Positions 25,456-37,583 of a stretch of DNA of 64,000 nt are shown here, piece after piece. A program made the position numbers and the translations under genes. Within the stretch, counting starts at the first letter, position 1. Each line of letters opens with the position of its first letter. Under the pieces are notes generated by a model. That model had not been told where the DNA came from, ran no database searches, and was given only the letters and a program-made list of their open reading frames with translations. Origin of the DNA: Sipunculus nudus (taxonomy: Eukaryota; Annelida; Sipuncula; Golfingiida; Sipunculidae). The stretch covers positions 44,361,058-44,425,057 of the forward strand of contig CM049310.1 in the NCBI GenBank assembly GCA_026874595.1. Direction: 5' to 3'.

Positions 25456-27868
25456 AGCTCAGCTGGCAATAAGTCATCTGAGCTTTAGTCGTGGTCCTTT
25501 GTCCGTCGGCTGTCCGTCTGTCCGTCTGTCCGTCCGTCCGTTAAACTGGCACGTTTTGAAACCGTTGGACCTACGAATCTGAAATTCGGCATACCTTTAG
25601 ATGTCCCTAGAATATCCTACCATACCGAAAACTGGGTCACTAGGACTTCGTTCCTTCAAATTATTAAGGAAAAACCTCGGTTTTGCATTAAAAACCCATT
25701 GTTACACTTCAAGACTGCCTAATATCAAAACCACTCACCTGATATTGATAATTTTTCATATAAATTCCTCTATATATTTCCTATGTTCATACCAAAAATT
25801 AGTTCAATATTTTTTAAAATCTTGAAGTTATGGGCCCAAACATAATGCACTTTGTAAAAAAATCAAAAAATATATTTACTCCCTTAACATGAGAATTGCT
25901 GAAGCTAGAGATTTTTTGTCATGGATTTAACATTATTTGATCAATATTCAATTGTTTACCAAAAAATAGTTCTGAATTTCAAATTTTACAAGTTATTAGC
26001 ATAAATATAAAATTGATACCTTAAATTTTGCCTAAATTTGACCATGGCATGTTTGTTTTCTGTATGCACTGTTGATATAATTTTCATATCATGCAGAAAT
26101 ATGGATTTCAGCTTGTTAGTTTTGAAAGTTGAAAGAAATTGGCCAAAAACTGTAGCTTTTATCATAGTTTTTATGCGACCATGTCAGCCCCTAGACTCTA
26201 CCAAGTCCCTGTTCAGTCAACTGTTGTCCTCTAGTTGACCTCTCAGGCCAATTATGCACGCTTGAGGCGAGGCATATACTTACTGGCCATAGCTTATGGC
26301 TGGCCTCAGTTGATTCAGGTGTCCAACCCAACTCATCTATTAGTTGTTTAGACCAACAGCATAACAATAAATAAATAAATTGACAGATGAATAAATCCAT
26401 GACAATAAATAAATTTTTATAGGTCTATAATAACAACTTTAAAAAAATCAGTAGAAAAGGAATTTGATAGTTGAAGAGTAACAGGGAATTACCTTGCTAT
26501 TACTGATGTTTTATGGATTTTGTATGGATGGATGAAAATGTATTCCAAATAACACCATTGAGTCACCTATGGTATTTTTCTTTTCAATTTTAATAATAAA
26601 AAAAAATCAAATTATATTGTTCTATACTATTAGGGATTATGTGAAGGAAATTAATGATAGGCAGATGCAGTTGATAATATTAATATAAATTTCCACGTCT
26701 TTTCCAAGTGTTTCCACTTGTTAATTTATATTTATTTAAAAATTAAAAAAAAATTAAATATGTCAACATTTTTTAATTTTACTCAGACAAGTACTGAATA
26801 AAGATGTCAATATGCTTCACTAATGACATTAAGACACGTGGCTGTAACAGCTGTCACAAGACTATGTAAATAATCAAAATTTATATTACTGGTTCCTATA
26901 TTTCAGTTAATAAAATTTAACTTGCCCATCTCTAGTTTTCTCCTTGTATAATTTATAGGGTGTTCTTATCCTTGGGTAATTTTTTCACATATAATGGTTT
27001 CATAGCTGAGATTACTTCAAATTTTTTTCTGATACATTTCTTTTTAATAAAAAAAATTGAATATGATAAAAAATCAGATCTTAGACAAGTTTTCCTTATG
27101 ATTTCTGTATTGTTTATAATTGTCATAAGAATCTTACTATGTCTAGTGTGTAGATTGATGTGAAGGTAGTCCAAAGTGAATATATTTATTTAATATAAAT
27201 AAAATTAATTAAACCAGGTACTTATGTTCATTATTTAAATTTGTGATATTTGTTATTCTGGATTCTCAAGAACTTTTGTTTGGCTGAAACTGAATAAATA
27301 CCAGACATGATGAAGTACTTTGCAAATGTATTTGAATGCAAATATGAATATGTACTCCATTATTTCGTGCATAAGGACTGGAATACAGGTAAAAACGAAA
27401 GTATTTGAATACAAATGCATTCATGAATATATTCTATAATATTATTTTAATAATCATTTATTTTGATAATATTATTAAAAAATCTTTGATGAAAAAAAAA
27501 CAGCTGATACTATTATCATATTTAATTTTAAATTATATTTGACACAATATTTGTTATTAATTTTTTTAAAAATAGTTTAATTTTTCGAATAATTCTGCTG
27601 CAATTTAGGTAAAGTTTTATGGCCAAGTCAAAATCTGTGTGATAATAGCACAGCATTTCCAACTGTAAATAATATAAATGACATCAATCCTTTTCCCTGT
27701 CTCAAAGGGTATTATCAAAATCTTACATAACTTGAGTTAAACACTGTAAACTCAAAATAGAGCTTATATTACCACACAAACCCAGCCTTTGCCTACTTCC
27801 TCTTCCAAATCATATTTTGTGATCATATTTAACAGCTGAGCAGCGTGACCCATGGGTCCCTTGTTTTT
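25456..27868 (+). mobile_element. Hairpin-headed dispersed repeat, copy 2
   Basis: The head AGCTCAGCTGGC, a 5-nt loop, then GTCATCTGAGCT forms a hairpin. A TCCGTCTGTCCG simple tract follows. The first ~650 bp of the core match copy 3 at 46.8 kb. The tail has CAGCTGAGCAGCG, TGACCCATGGGTCC and CTTGTTTTTG. The interior is very AT-rich and non-coding. Confidence 0.7.
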
Positions 27869-28919
27869 GTGTTGTGTGCACCCATGGTAGAATTTCAGCA
27901 GTGATGTTTGTGTAATTGTTTCTTATTCAAAATGTTTAGTACTTGCATTGTTCATATACATGAAAAGTAATGGTCCAGCATTGAAGCATTATACCTGGTG
28001 TATTTCCCAATGCACAGGTTCGCACTAGGCCTGTAAGCCTTGTTCAAGGTTCCCTGAATTCAACTGAGCATCATGGCCCAGGGGCCACTTGTTAACTTTT
28101 AGAAGTCCCATAAATATTTCATTATAGTCTGTTGACAGTTTGCTTTCAAAAGTCGGTATTTACATGGCAGTTTATTTTTCCCTAATGGACTCGACCTGAT
28201 TTCTTGAGTTTTTGCAAGTAAAAATTCCGAAAAAAGAGAACACGAGTACTTCATATTCAAGTCCAGACTCGTTTTCCTACATCACTGTTTTATATCATAA
28301 AAATGAAATAATTTTCTTCATCTGCAACATCAAGACAATCAGATAGCTACGCCTTAATTAAATCGGACCAATATTCTTTGAGTTGGGGGTGACTGATTTG
28401 CGATATTTGACAATATTACGTGTGTATGCAAACATGTATGTTGCTAAATATCACTGGAACGACTGCAGCTCTCAGTTTCTTTATTTTACATTAATACAAA
28501 TCATGTTACTGATATATGTAGATAAGATCCAGGTGGCTCCACCAGTGTTGTCTTATTTTCTGCAAACCAAAATGTCCTATTCCACTTTCTCAGTTAAAAT
28601 AGAAGATATTATCTTTAATAAAATGGTTAAACTATTCAACAGAGAAAGCCTATTGAAATGCGTACGAATTAAGTTGTTTTTATTTTATTTGTATTTTTGG
28701 AACTTTAAATGTGACAGATCCCAAAATTTTAAGTATTTGCACCTATGGTATGTCTGCTACCCAATATATTAGGTATACTGCTAGGGCTGTGAGCACCAGA
28801 ATTAGTATGTCAGTGTAAGCTGGTGCTGACAATACTTCTTTTGCCTTAGCATCTGCGAACCAAAATGATATTTTACAACGTCTTCTGACGCAAGTTAAAA
28901 AAATATAATTAGGGCTCCA
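27869..28919. other. Intergenic with one orphan repeat tail
   Basis: At about 28062-28093 a lone tail (CAACTGAGCATCATGGCCCA and GGGGCCACTTGTTAAC) resembles the hairpin-headed family. A 129-codon open frame at 28383-28772 has no recognisable domain and is AT-rich; I do not call it a gene. Confidence 0.5.
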
Positions 28920-29575
28920 TTTGACAAGCGGTGCCCTATAATGATTACCGTGTCAGTCCGTCCGTCCTTCCGTCAGTGGCGCTTCTTTCACGCACGATAT
29001 CTCAACAACAACATGTTTCTCAAATTTACAGGGATGATTGGTACCTAAGAGGGCTCCAGAACTGTGGATTTACAGACCTGTCGGAATAATATGGCCGCCA
29101 CAGCACAATCAGTAATTTTCTTTTACGCGCGATATCTCAACGACAGCATGCATGATCTTTCTAAAATTCACAGGAATCATTAGCACCTGTGAGGGCTCCA
29201 GATCGAATTATCGAATTACAGACCTGTCGAAATTCCAATATAGCCAACACAGCACAATCGGTGATTTTCTTTCACGGGCGATATCTCAACAAGAACATGC
29301 TTGATCTTTCTCATATTCACAGGGATGATTGGTACCTTTGAGGGCTCCAGATCTTTCGAATGACAGATATATAGGAATTCCAATATGGCCACCACAGCAC
29401 AATCGGTGATTTTATTTTGCGTGCAATATCTCAACAACAACATGCTTGAACTTTCTCAAATTCCCAGGGATGATTGGCTCCATCAACGTCAAATCGCACA
29501 CCCGCCAAAAATCCAATATGGCTGCCAGACCACAATCGGAGATTTTTATCTTTTCCATTTTTTCATGCATAAGCC
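28920..29575. repeat. Tandem array, about 135-149-bp unit, with TCCG-rich head
   Basis: After GGGCTCCATTTGACAAGCGG and a TCCGTCCGTCC tract, GATATCTCAACRACAACATG and the linked phrases recur at about 28996, 29131, 29280 and 29425. The unit is shared with the array at 9.6 kb in FPGS intron 9. Confidence 0.8.
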
Positions 29576-30320
29576 ATAAAAGATTAACGCTCATGCATTC
29601 ATAGCTTGATAATCAATTCTGTAATGCTGTGAACTTGGATGCAGAGTAAGTTCAATTTAATTATCGATCCTCATAGAAATTGAATAAATTATGCAATGAC
29701 TGTAACTAAATATTTCAGGAATAGCTGCAACTATTGATTATATCTTTATGTAACTGGAAAGCAGAAGTAAGCTATAGATGGTGCCACCCATGTTTGACTA
29801 CTAATGAAATTGTACTTTCACTTTCTCTATTTTGTTTATTGATCACATACTAGCATGCGCTTTAAGGCATAGAGTGAACATAGACCCCTGGGCCTCTATA
29901 AGACAAGAGGTTTAAGTTTGTGGTGGCATACTTCAAACTCTTAGGTTTTTCAGCCGAAGAGATTTGACCGAAAGCCATACAGTTGAAATGCAGGTCACAC
30001 CAATTATATATCGTTGGAGCAGAAACAAACTCATTTCAGTTATATTTTGGATTGAATGGAGAGATTAAGGGAGTGAAATATTGAATATGCTTGAAAAAGC
30101 GGTAGCCCTATAGTAATTGTCCTGTATGTCCGTCCGTCCACAAATTCGTTTCCGGTTTTCAAGTTCGGATTGACGGATGGGATTTAAACTTGACTTCTAT
30201 TTTGCCCACCACTAAAGTAAGAATCCTATTGATTTCGGGGTTATGAGGTCAAAAGCAAGGGCACAGGGCTCACATCTTTAAATAAAATATGGATGCACTT
30301 TAAGCCAAACTTTACATCAA
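29576..30320. other. Intergenic with repeat fragments
   Basis: A TCCGTCCGTCC fragment at about 30128 and a GGTGCCACC-like motif near 29781 mark old repeats. No gene is seen. Confidence 0.5.
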
Positions 30321-31850
30321 ACTAGATGTGTCGGAACGACACGAATGCCCCCGCCTGGGGCAAATTAGAAACATTTGTTAAATTTTGTAAATTTTTTTAA
30401 GTTCAAGAGGTGTTGTATGGTCAAAAGTAGGTCAACAAGGGCAAAATGCAAACTCGATCTGTTAAGGGTCATTATCAAGCAACACACCAAAAATCAGGCC
30501 AGAATATGCAGGCATTGTGAAAAAAAGTCCATATATGTGCATTTATCATGAAAATTTCTGTCTTTCATGAAATTTTCTATGTTCAGGATCTGTCATATGG
30601 TGAAAAATAGGTTAACTGGGATGAAACGCGAACTCGATCTGTAAGTGGTCATTATGCGCCCACAGACCAAACATTAGGCCAGTATCTGTAAGCATTGCAT
30701 TGCAAAACTAGAATATTAGCAAAAGTTGATAATCATATATAAATTTAAATTGGAGAGGTATATACCATGTTTCATAACAATCCACCAAATGCTTCCTGAG
30801 AAATAAGCTCCTAAGTTTTTTTCTATACTAAGCTCTGTAACCTTGAAAAGTAGGTCAAGATCACCCATCTTTGAACTTGACCAAGATTTTGTTAATATAA
30901 TGCAATAGCACTGAAGAAATGAAGTTCCTGTGTTGAATACCTTTGGAGATATCCTGCACAAAAGGCCAAAATTGAAAAAAAATCCGATAAAATTTCATTA
31001 AAAAATCAGAAATTGCAGGTGGTGCCACCAAAATTGTGCTGCACATACAGACCATCAGTCCCAATTATCATAATAAGTTTTGTGAAAATCCACACAATGG
31101 TTCCTGAGATAAAAACTTCTGAGTGTTTTTCTATAATCAGCTCTAAAATGAAGAAAATGGGTCAAGGTGACCCATCTTCGAACTTGACCGAGATTTTATC
31201 GATATACATCTTGACTGATGAAATAAAATTCCAACGGTGAATCCTTTTAGAGATATCCCGCTCACAAGGTAAAAGTTAACAGACGCGGAACGGACGGACG
31301 GACAGACACCAGACAGACAGATGGACGGACGGACAGACGGACAGCTTGGGTGACGACAATAGCCCATCAGCCTATGAGCTGAGGGCTAAAAATGGCTGTA
31401 CATATGTATTTGTCATGAAAATTTCTATTTTTCATGAATTTTTCTATGTTTAGGAGCCGTAAAACGGTCAAAAGTAGGTCAACCGGGACGAAACGCGAAC
31501 TCAATCTGTAACTGGTCATTATCTGCCCACACACCAAAAATCAGGCCAATATCTGCAGGCATTGTGAAAAAAAGTCCGTACATGTGTATTTGTCATGAAA
31601 ATTTCTATTTTTCATGAAATTTTCTAAGTTTTGGAGCCGTAAAACGGTCAAATGTAGGTCAACCGGGACGAAACGCGAACTTGATCTGTAACTGGTCATT
31701 ATCTGCCCACACACCAAAAATCAGGCCAATATCTGCAGGCATTGCGAAAAAAAGTCCGTACAACTGTTTGATTTCGGAATGACGGAATGACGGAATGACG
31801 GACATGGGTTAAACTATATGCCCCGGCCACTTTGTGGCGGGGGCATAAAA
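30321..31850. mobile_element. Repeat with inverted ATGCCCCCGCC ends and about 184-bp internal units
   Basis: ATGCCCCCGCC at 30345-30355 is the exact reverse complement of 31836-31846. The interior repeats a unit with AACGCGAACTCGATCTGTAA, ACACACCAAAAATCAGGCC and GTCATGAAAATTTCT at roughly 184 bp spacing. A different, opposite-facing repeat interrupts it at about 30706-31395. There is no coding sequence; the class is unknown. Confidence 0.6.
30706..31395 (-). mobile_element. Nested opposite-strand TCCG-headed repeat
   Basis: Read on the minus strand, it begins TTTTTAGCCCTCAGCTCATA, continues into TGTCCGTCTGTCCGTCC and runs leftwards with GGTGGTGCCACC-like text near 31018. It splits a unit of the 30321-31850 repeat, so it inserted later. 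Its left limit is approximate. Confidence 0.55.
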
Positions 31851-32384
31851 AGCATCCATCTTGCACATATATCTTACCTGCCAATAGGGAAAGAAACCTT
31901 TTGAATTAAGGGTCAAAGGTCAAGGTCACAGGATTCATCTGTCCACAAATTTGTTTCCGGATGATATCCCTCCAGTTTGAATCGACATGGATTTCTAATA
32001 TTATTTTTCAATTGTCCAACCCTTAGGTAAGAAACCTTTTGATTTCAGCGTAACGAGGTCACAGCTGAAGGTCACGGGACCCACATAATTTAAAAGATTG
32101 TGGAGGCATTGTAAACGTTTCATCCAAAATCTCTCATCTCTCACTAACATTAGGGAAGAACAATACTGATTTCGACATCACAAATTAAAAGGCCAAGGTC
32201 ACAGGACCATCCTACTGATTTATTTGCTGACCAGGCTGACAGTTTAATACATCAGATGTAATTATGCCTCTGTTACTTGGAAGACTCCACTCCTACAACT
32301 TCATACACGACTATCACTAATTTAAACCTGACATCTTTGTTCAGTTGTTTGAAAACTGTTCTGGATTAGTTCCCTCTGTCTTTG
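31851..32384. repeat. GGTCAAAGGTCAAGGTCAC repeat fragments
   Basis: Degenerate units like those in the core of the repeat at 14.7-17.2 kb run up to the retrotransposon insertion site. No gene is seen. Confidence 0.5.
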
Positions 32385-32518
32385 TGTGACATACACAAAA
32401 TGTGTAGCCACTTATGTGTTATTTTATATGTAATGTTTGAATATTAGCTTTAGTGAAGCGTAAATTGAGGGTCCGCTGACCATTTTTCTCTTTTTGGGTG
32501 TAATCTACTTGCCCGGGG

Positions 32519-32590
32519 CCAATGAAGGCAGTATACGCGGTTGCCTGGCGAGCGAGTGCACCTAGACCGGAACTTCCGCCCATGACGTCA
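32519..32590 (+). promoter_or_regulatory. Probable LTR promoter
   Basis: Within 72 bp lie CCAAT (32519-32523), ACCGGAA and CTTCCG (ETS-like, 32566-32578) and the perfect CRE palindrome TGACGTCA (32583-32590). The stretch is GC-rich compared with its surroundings. There is no TATA box. Transcription would be expected to start in or just after the first 61-bp repeat. The same motifs are in the 3' LTR at 44429-44500. Confidence 0.55.
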
Positions 32591-32650
32591 TGTTTCGGTT
32601 CTCGCTCGATGAAGACATCGTGTTTACTATTCTTTCCTGTGTTTTTCAGG
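32590..32650 (+). repeat. LTR internal 61-bp direct repeat, copy 1 (ends in splice donor)
   Basis: Identical over 61 bp to 37957-38017. It ends TTTTTCAGG and is followed by TTAGTAACG, so CAG|GTTAGT makes a good 5' splice site at 32649/32650. The 3' LTR has the same copy at 44500-44560. Confidence 0.9.
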
Positions 32651-34599
32651 TTAGTAACGTTTCTAATGCTTTAGCCCTAATTATAAACCCGTAGTATTGT
32701 TAAATAACGATTAGGGATTAGAACTGCTTGAGTTTTGACACGTATTATCTTGTAGAAATGATACTTTGGTAGTTTCCCCGCATGCATATGAAACGTTTGC
32801 TACCCAGCGTTCGCGCCATGTTCATTTTCACAGAACTGAGTTTCTGAATTTCTCCCGTGTCTGTATTAGGCGAATGAGCTCTCCCACGCATGTATAAGGT
32901 TATTTAATACTGTTGTCTTGCTAGTTAATTGTGTAAATATTATTGATTATGGCAAGTTTTTAATTTGATGCGAGTTTATGAAGTTAGTGCAGATTTCACG
33001 CTTCACAAGTTGTTCACGTGCAAAGGTCATAGGTCATGTCCCCCCCCCCCTAATATTGATCTGAGACCGATCAGGCTCGAAGTAGAAGCTGTAAAGATGT
33101 ATTACTTGTGGCCATGACCACATATTTATTATGATATTCTCTTAATAATATAGAGAGGTATTTTATGCGTTTGGGTAGTGGTACATGCCCAGGGATATAG
33201 ATTGTTGATGGAGAGTAATAGATATATCAAGAGTCAGTTGACAGGCCATACTCTATGTTGGTACCTATATACTTGTATGTGGAATAGGCCAGTGTTTAAA
33301 GATCCAGGTCTTTTATTATGTCATTGGATTTATGTTCAACTCAGTAATTTTTATAAAACAGTATTGAGACAGAGGCTCACCATATTCAGGATTTATCAGG
33401 AATAGGTATTCAGCTATTTAATGTAAAGCCATAGTTTCACATACAAAAGTGTGTAACGTAATGGAACGAACCTTTTACAGGCTCATGCATATTTATTTAG
33501 GTTGCATGAATACAATGACCTGGTCGTTGCGCATGCGCAGATGTTTCTGGGTCGTAACCACTATTACCAAAACAATAGCTTCACGTGGTGTTTTCCATGT
33601 ATCTCTCAACACATCGTATCGGATTCATTCTCGTTTATGTTTTCCTGCCGGGATTTATTATGTCCAAGTATTGTTGATCATACTTCCTGCACCATCCCGG
33701 GTACGTAGAGCAAGGGATTATCAGTGATCAAGTGGGTACAACTACAAGTGCAGAGAGGGGAACGTGCACGGAATCAGACACCTGTCTGAGGCGATAACGC
33801 GGGACCCGTGTGCCGGCTTGCTGTCACTGTCAGATCTGGTTCCAAAGATTTACACTGAAGATAATTTTGAGTTTGGTTCTGGATTTTCTTAACAGTTGGT
33901 TTATTTAAATTTGTGTGTCAGTGATTAAACCATTAGCACAACCCTCGTACCTACTTCCTCTCAGTGCCTTCAGTTATAAATATTTTATGAGCCATGGGCA
34001 ACTCCCCCCCCCCCCCCCCATAATAATAAATTGTTAAACAAGTGTGCTCCATGCAATTATTTTTTATTTAATGATATTTTAACTCGACTTATTCTGAGTA
34101 CTCAAAATAAAGTTATCAGTTGTGTTGTCACAAAGCTGTGTAACCAGAGTTTCCTAGAATATTAATTTTTTAATTTAAATTAATATAATATTTAAGTCTG
34201 TCATGACCTTACTTTTCCACTAATAACTTTCACTCACTTTGTTGTAAAAGTTTCTTAAAATAATTAAGCCATAAACAATAAAATAAGTGGATCCCAAAGG
34301 AAAATGATCTGCAGTATTTAGACCCATAGGTAATAAGACAGGGATAACATTATGTGCCTAGAATGTTAAGGCAATATTTCAGCTTGTGCAACCTGTGAAT
34401 CACAGGACATAAAGATACCAGATGATTGAACTTTGAATGTATGGTTGATTTTGTTAATACATATTATATCAAATGTTAAAAGACCAAAGTGTTTTTGTGT
34501 GATTAATGTATAAAACAAAACTGCATGACAACAAATTTGCCAACATTGATAAGGATGTGGATACTTCTTTGTACACTTAAAATTACCTGAAATGTGTTT

Positions 34600-34631
34600 G
34601 TATATATGTATATATATATATATATAAATTT

Positions 34632-34662
<31 letters not shown>

Positions 34663-34665
34663 ATG
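34600..34665. repeat. Imperfect (TA)n
   Basis: TA-alternating tract with AAATT interruptions within the insert. Confidence 0.9.
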
Positions 34666-35579
34666 TTTATTTGAATACATAGACAAATATATGAAATGCC
34701 TTATTATGAGTTGTGTAGTATAGGTAGTAATGTGTACAGCAAAGGTTAAACCTGTTTTGTTTGCAGTTCATGCTTTTCAAAATTAAATTAGGTGGTCCCA
34801 GGGCAAAGCTAGTCAAATAAATGTACATTGTCAGCCTTAATGTAGGTTCAAAGCCATTTCAGATCAATATAGTAACCACCACATTTTATGACATTCACAT
34901 GGTAACTAATCATACACATACAGAGGCAAAAGGAAGACTGTGCAACACATGTGATTAAAAGACAGTAGAACATGAGATTAAACAAAATAATGATAATTTT
35001 ATTGTACATATATTCTAGAGAATAAGTTCTATATTATAGTATGGTCAGATACACATAAACTTACCCGTTGTTTTTAATAAATATAAAATGTACATGAAAA
35101 TTCATATCACTGAATGAAATATATATTACACTAAAATATATTAGGGAATGCTTAACGAAAGAGTAATTTTTTTTTAACAAACCTGGAACTGTGAAAGCTG
35201 AGGGTTTACTGGTCATATGAACATTTAGACAGTGGATTACATCACTGAAAAAGGATAATTTTCATTGTTCCAATGATCCTAATGCATTCCCAGGCAAACC
35301 CATTTCTTATGTACAAGTTTTTTAATTTCTGCAGATGGGTTAAAAACTGACATTAGCCAAAATGGGCATATATGTATACACCATGTATTGAAAGATTTCT
35401 CTTTGATTATTTTCATACATGATATGCAACACTTTCTAGTTTAGTATATAACACTATAGTCAAAAGATTGAAATGATATGCCATTAGCAAATTTATATTG
35501 CCCCTGACATCATTGTTCAATGTCACAAAAAAAATAAACATTAAGGGATTAACAGTCAGTACTGAGTAATGTCATCAGT

Positions 35580-36005
35580 TCAAACTTCTCCCTCAAATAA
35601 AGATGATTTATGCTGATATGTTTGCTGCCAGCTCGACAATGTAGATTCTGTTTTCAGGCAAAATCCATATCCAAACAAGACTTTTTTCTAAAAAGAAAGT
35701 AACAAACACATTGTGTATTCATTGAACAAAAAATTCATTAATTGCATGAACAATCTTAAAATGAATAACAACAATCTTTAATATCTGATGACTTTGAAAA
35801 AACATATTCACTTTTAAAAATCAAAACAAAAAAGTGGGACGATAACATAAAATTAAATTAAAAAATATACCTTCACAATTTTTCTTTCAGTCAACCATAT
35901 AGGTAAACCATAAACATTAATATGTGAAAAGAAGTGATGTTCTAGATAACTCGGTAATGGGCCTGCCCTCATGAATAATTTTTGCTTTAAAACTGGAACT
36001 ATTAA
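35580..36005 (-). CDS. Gene-like minus-strand exons inside the insert, product unknown
   Basis: On the minus strand, an acceptor GTATTTTCAG opens a 135-nt exon (36005 to 35871) that is open in frame 0 and includes GPLPSYLEHHFF and GLPIWLTERKIV; it ends AAG|GTATAT. The next acceptor, CTTTCTTTTTAG, opens a 3' exon starting near 35689 with FGYGFCLKTE, ending at TGA (35582-35580). The phases agree (0/0). A CpG-richer stretch at 36.35-36.70 kb with a CAGCG|GTAAGT donor could be an upstream exon, joined in an open frame but without a Met. I do not recognise the protein. It may be a captured host gene fragment, an element gene, or chance in AT-rich DNA. Confidence 0.3.
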
Positions 36006-37522
36006 CTGAAAATACAAGTATTCATTATTACAACATTTTCACAGATTTGAATGAAACAAAGAAATAAAGTATAAAAATAAAATATGATAATAATTTCAAT
36101 ATATGGTAGGGCACAAGTGAAACTGTAGCACTGAAGTGGAGCACCCAAAACTGACGCTATAATAATATATTTGTCCAATAAAATATAAACAGTAATTAAG
36201 TTAAATTGTTATTGTTGTCTTTGAGCTATTCCATATATTATATCATTACCATAAATACAAGAAATATATGAGGAAATTGGTTTGTTTATGTTTTTTTAAA
36301 GGAATATAAAACGGGATTGAACGGGTTGTCGGTCAAGTATCCTGCATAATTTTGAACTTGAAAACATACTCGACAGCTTACACCCGCCGGAGGTCACCGG
36401 ACATAAACACTTACCGCTGAAATGGTCCTGTCAACAGATGGTGTATCGTGATTATATGAGCAGTCATTCACGCTAATTGACGATCAAAACCGGGGTCATT
36501 TCCTAAATTGTGACCATTTTTGGACATCCCTGCCGTGTCATTTTGTTTACCTGAGCTCCCAGTCGTGTCAGCTGTGACTGCCCGCGCTGTTATCACACGT
36601 GACTGCCACAAATCAAGTGAAAAACTTATGAAGCGGTCGCCTGGAGTAATACCACGTGAGGCCGCCAGGGGTCGGGGTTATCCGTAACTAGGCCTCATTA
36701 TGCAACTGGATTTGTCCTAAGGGAATTTGTAAGTGAGTTTGTGAGATAGTTAAATCCTTACCAAAGTTCAAGTGGTAAACAGGGTCCTTGAACACTGTCA
36801 TTTGGTTGAGGTAGAATGTCATTTTTAGTGACACCCATGTTTTGCTTGATGACAATAACTCTTAATGTAAATTTGCACATTTGTATTTGTCAGTATTAAA
36901 AGAGGATTGTATAAGGCAAGTAGTGATCTGGAGGTAACTTTGTATATTTCATTATTGGTGTAACAACATATTTTGGACTTGAATTTACACTTGAAATGAA
37001 AATCATCTGAACATCATTGATATATTTTGTGTTGTAAGTGCTGCCACCTGTCGGAGGTTAGGAAAACTAAAACGTTATTTGAGAGATCAGGTTCCAGCTC
37101 AATGCATATGAATGATAAACAGTTTTAGAGAGAAATAAATCATTGGACATGTATGATGTGAGATAATATTTAATTCTATCAAAATTATGATGAAGATGTT
37201 TGTTTTCTCACGGACATCCTAACAGTACTCATTGTATTAACCCTAATGATATGTTTATGTTTAATAATAACTCAAGACCAGATTTTATTGTTAGCAGACA
37301 TTATGTGAGCACTTCCGTTGTAAATAGCATTTAATTATCAGGTTGTCAGAGGGAAATCAACACAGTGGATCAGTCAGATTGTTAACATATGTTTATATAT
37401 ATTACCATTTATTTATAAAAGTAAATGTAGATCACTTGCTTGTGCATTTAGTTGGTAAATCAGGATCATTCGAATTCATATGGAAAACCTTGTGCTATAT
37501 AATTTAAATGCAGTTGACATGA

Positions 37523-37583
37523 TAGTATAGTTAATGATGACACATATTAAACACAAGTATCCGAGGGTGTTAGGTTCGAATCC
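37523..37583 (+). promoter_or_regulatory. tRNA-like A and B box motifs in the LTR
   Basis: TAGTATAGTTA at 37523-37533 differs from the Pol III A box pattern TRGYNNARNNG only at its last base. GGTTCGAATCC at 37573-37583 is a perfect B box. The spacing is normal for a tRNA gene, but the cloverleaf stems are poor and no T run follows closely. It is perhaps a tRNA relic. The pair is repeated in the 3' LTR, with the B box at 46180-46190. Confidence 0.35.

Larger units (their letters stand above)
33438..36735. mobile_element. 3.3 kb DNA transposon-like insert with CAC ends
   Basis: Absent from the 3' LTR. It is flanked by the 5-bp duplication AGTTT (33433-33437 and 36736-36740). The ends are inverted: CACATACAAA on the left, and CACTTACAAA when the right end is reverse-complemented. 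CAC termini with 5-bp duplications are the pattern of Transib and RAG-like transposons, but the usual CACWATG is not met, so the class is uncertain. It holds gene-like exons on the minus strand, a 54-codon open stretch on the plus strand (33728-33892), a C homopolymer near 34006 and a (TA)n tract near 34600. No transposase was recognised. Confidence 0.7.

Noticed and set aside
28383-28772. 129-codon open frame as a gene
   Set aside because: AT-rich, no domain, no splice or promoter support, flanked by repeats on both sides.
32590-32650. The 61-bp repeats as target duplications of a 2 kb insertion in the LTR
   Set aside because: No known element makes a 61-bp duplication, the intervening sequence lacks element ends, and both LTRs carry it; the splice and poly(A) context fits better.
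33178-33405. 75-codon LTR open frame, repeated at 45088-45315, as a gene
   Set aside because: Identity follows from the LTRs being duplicates; there is no domain or good start context, and it lies in the candidate intron.
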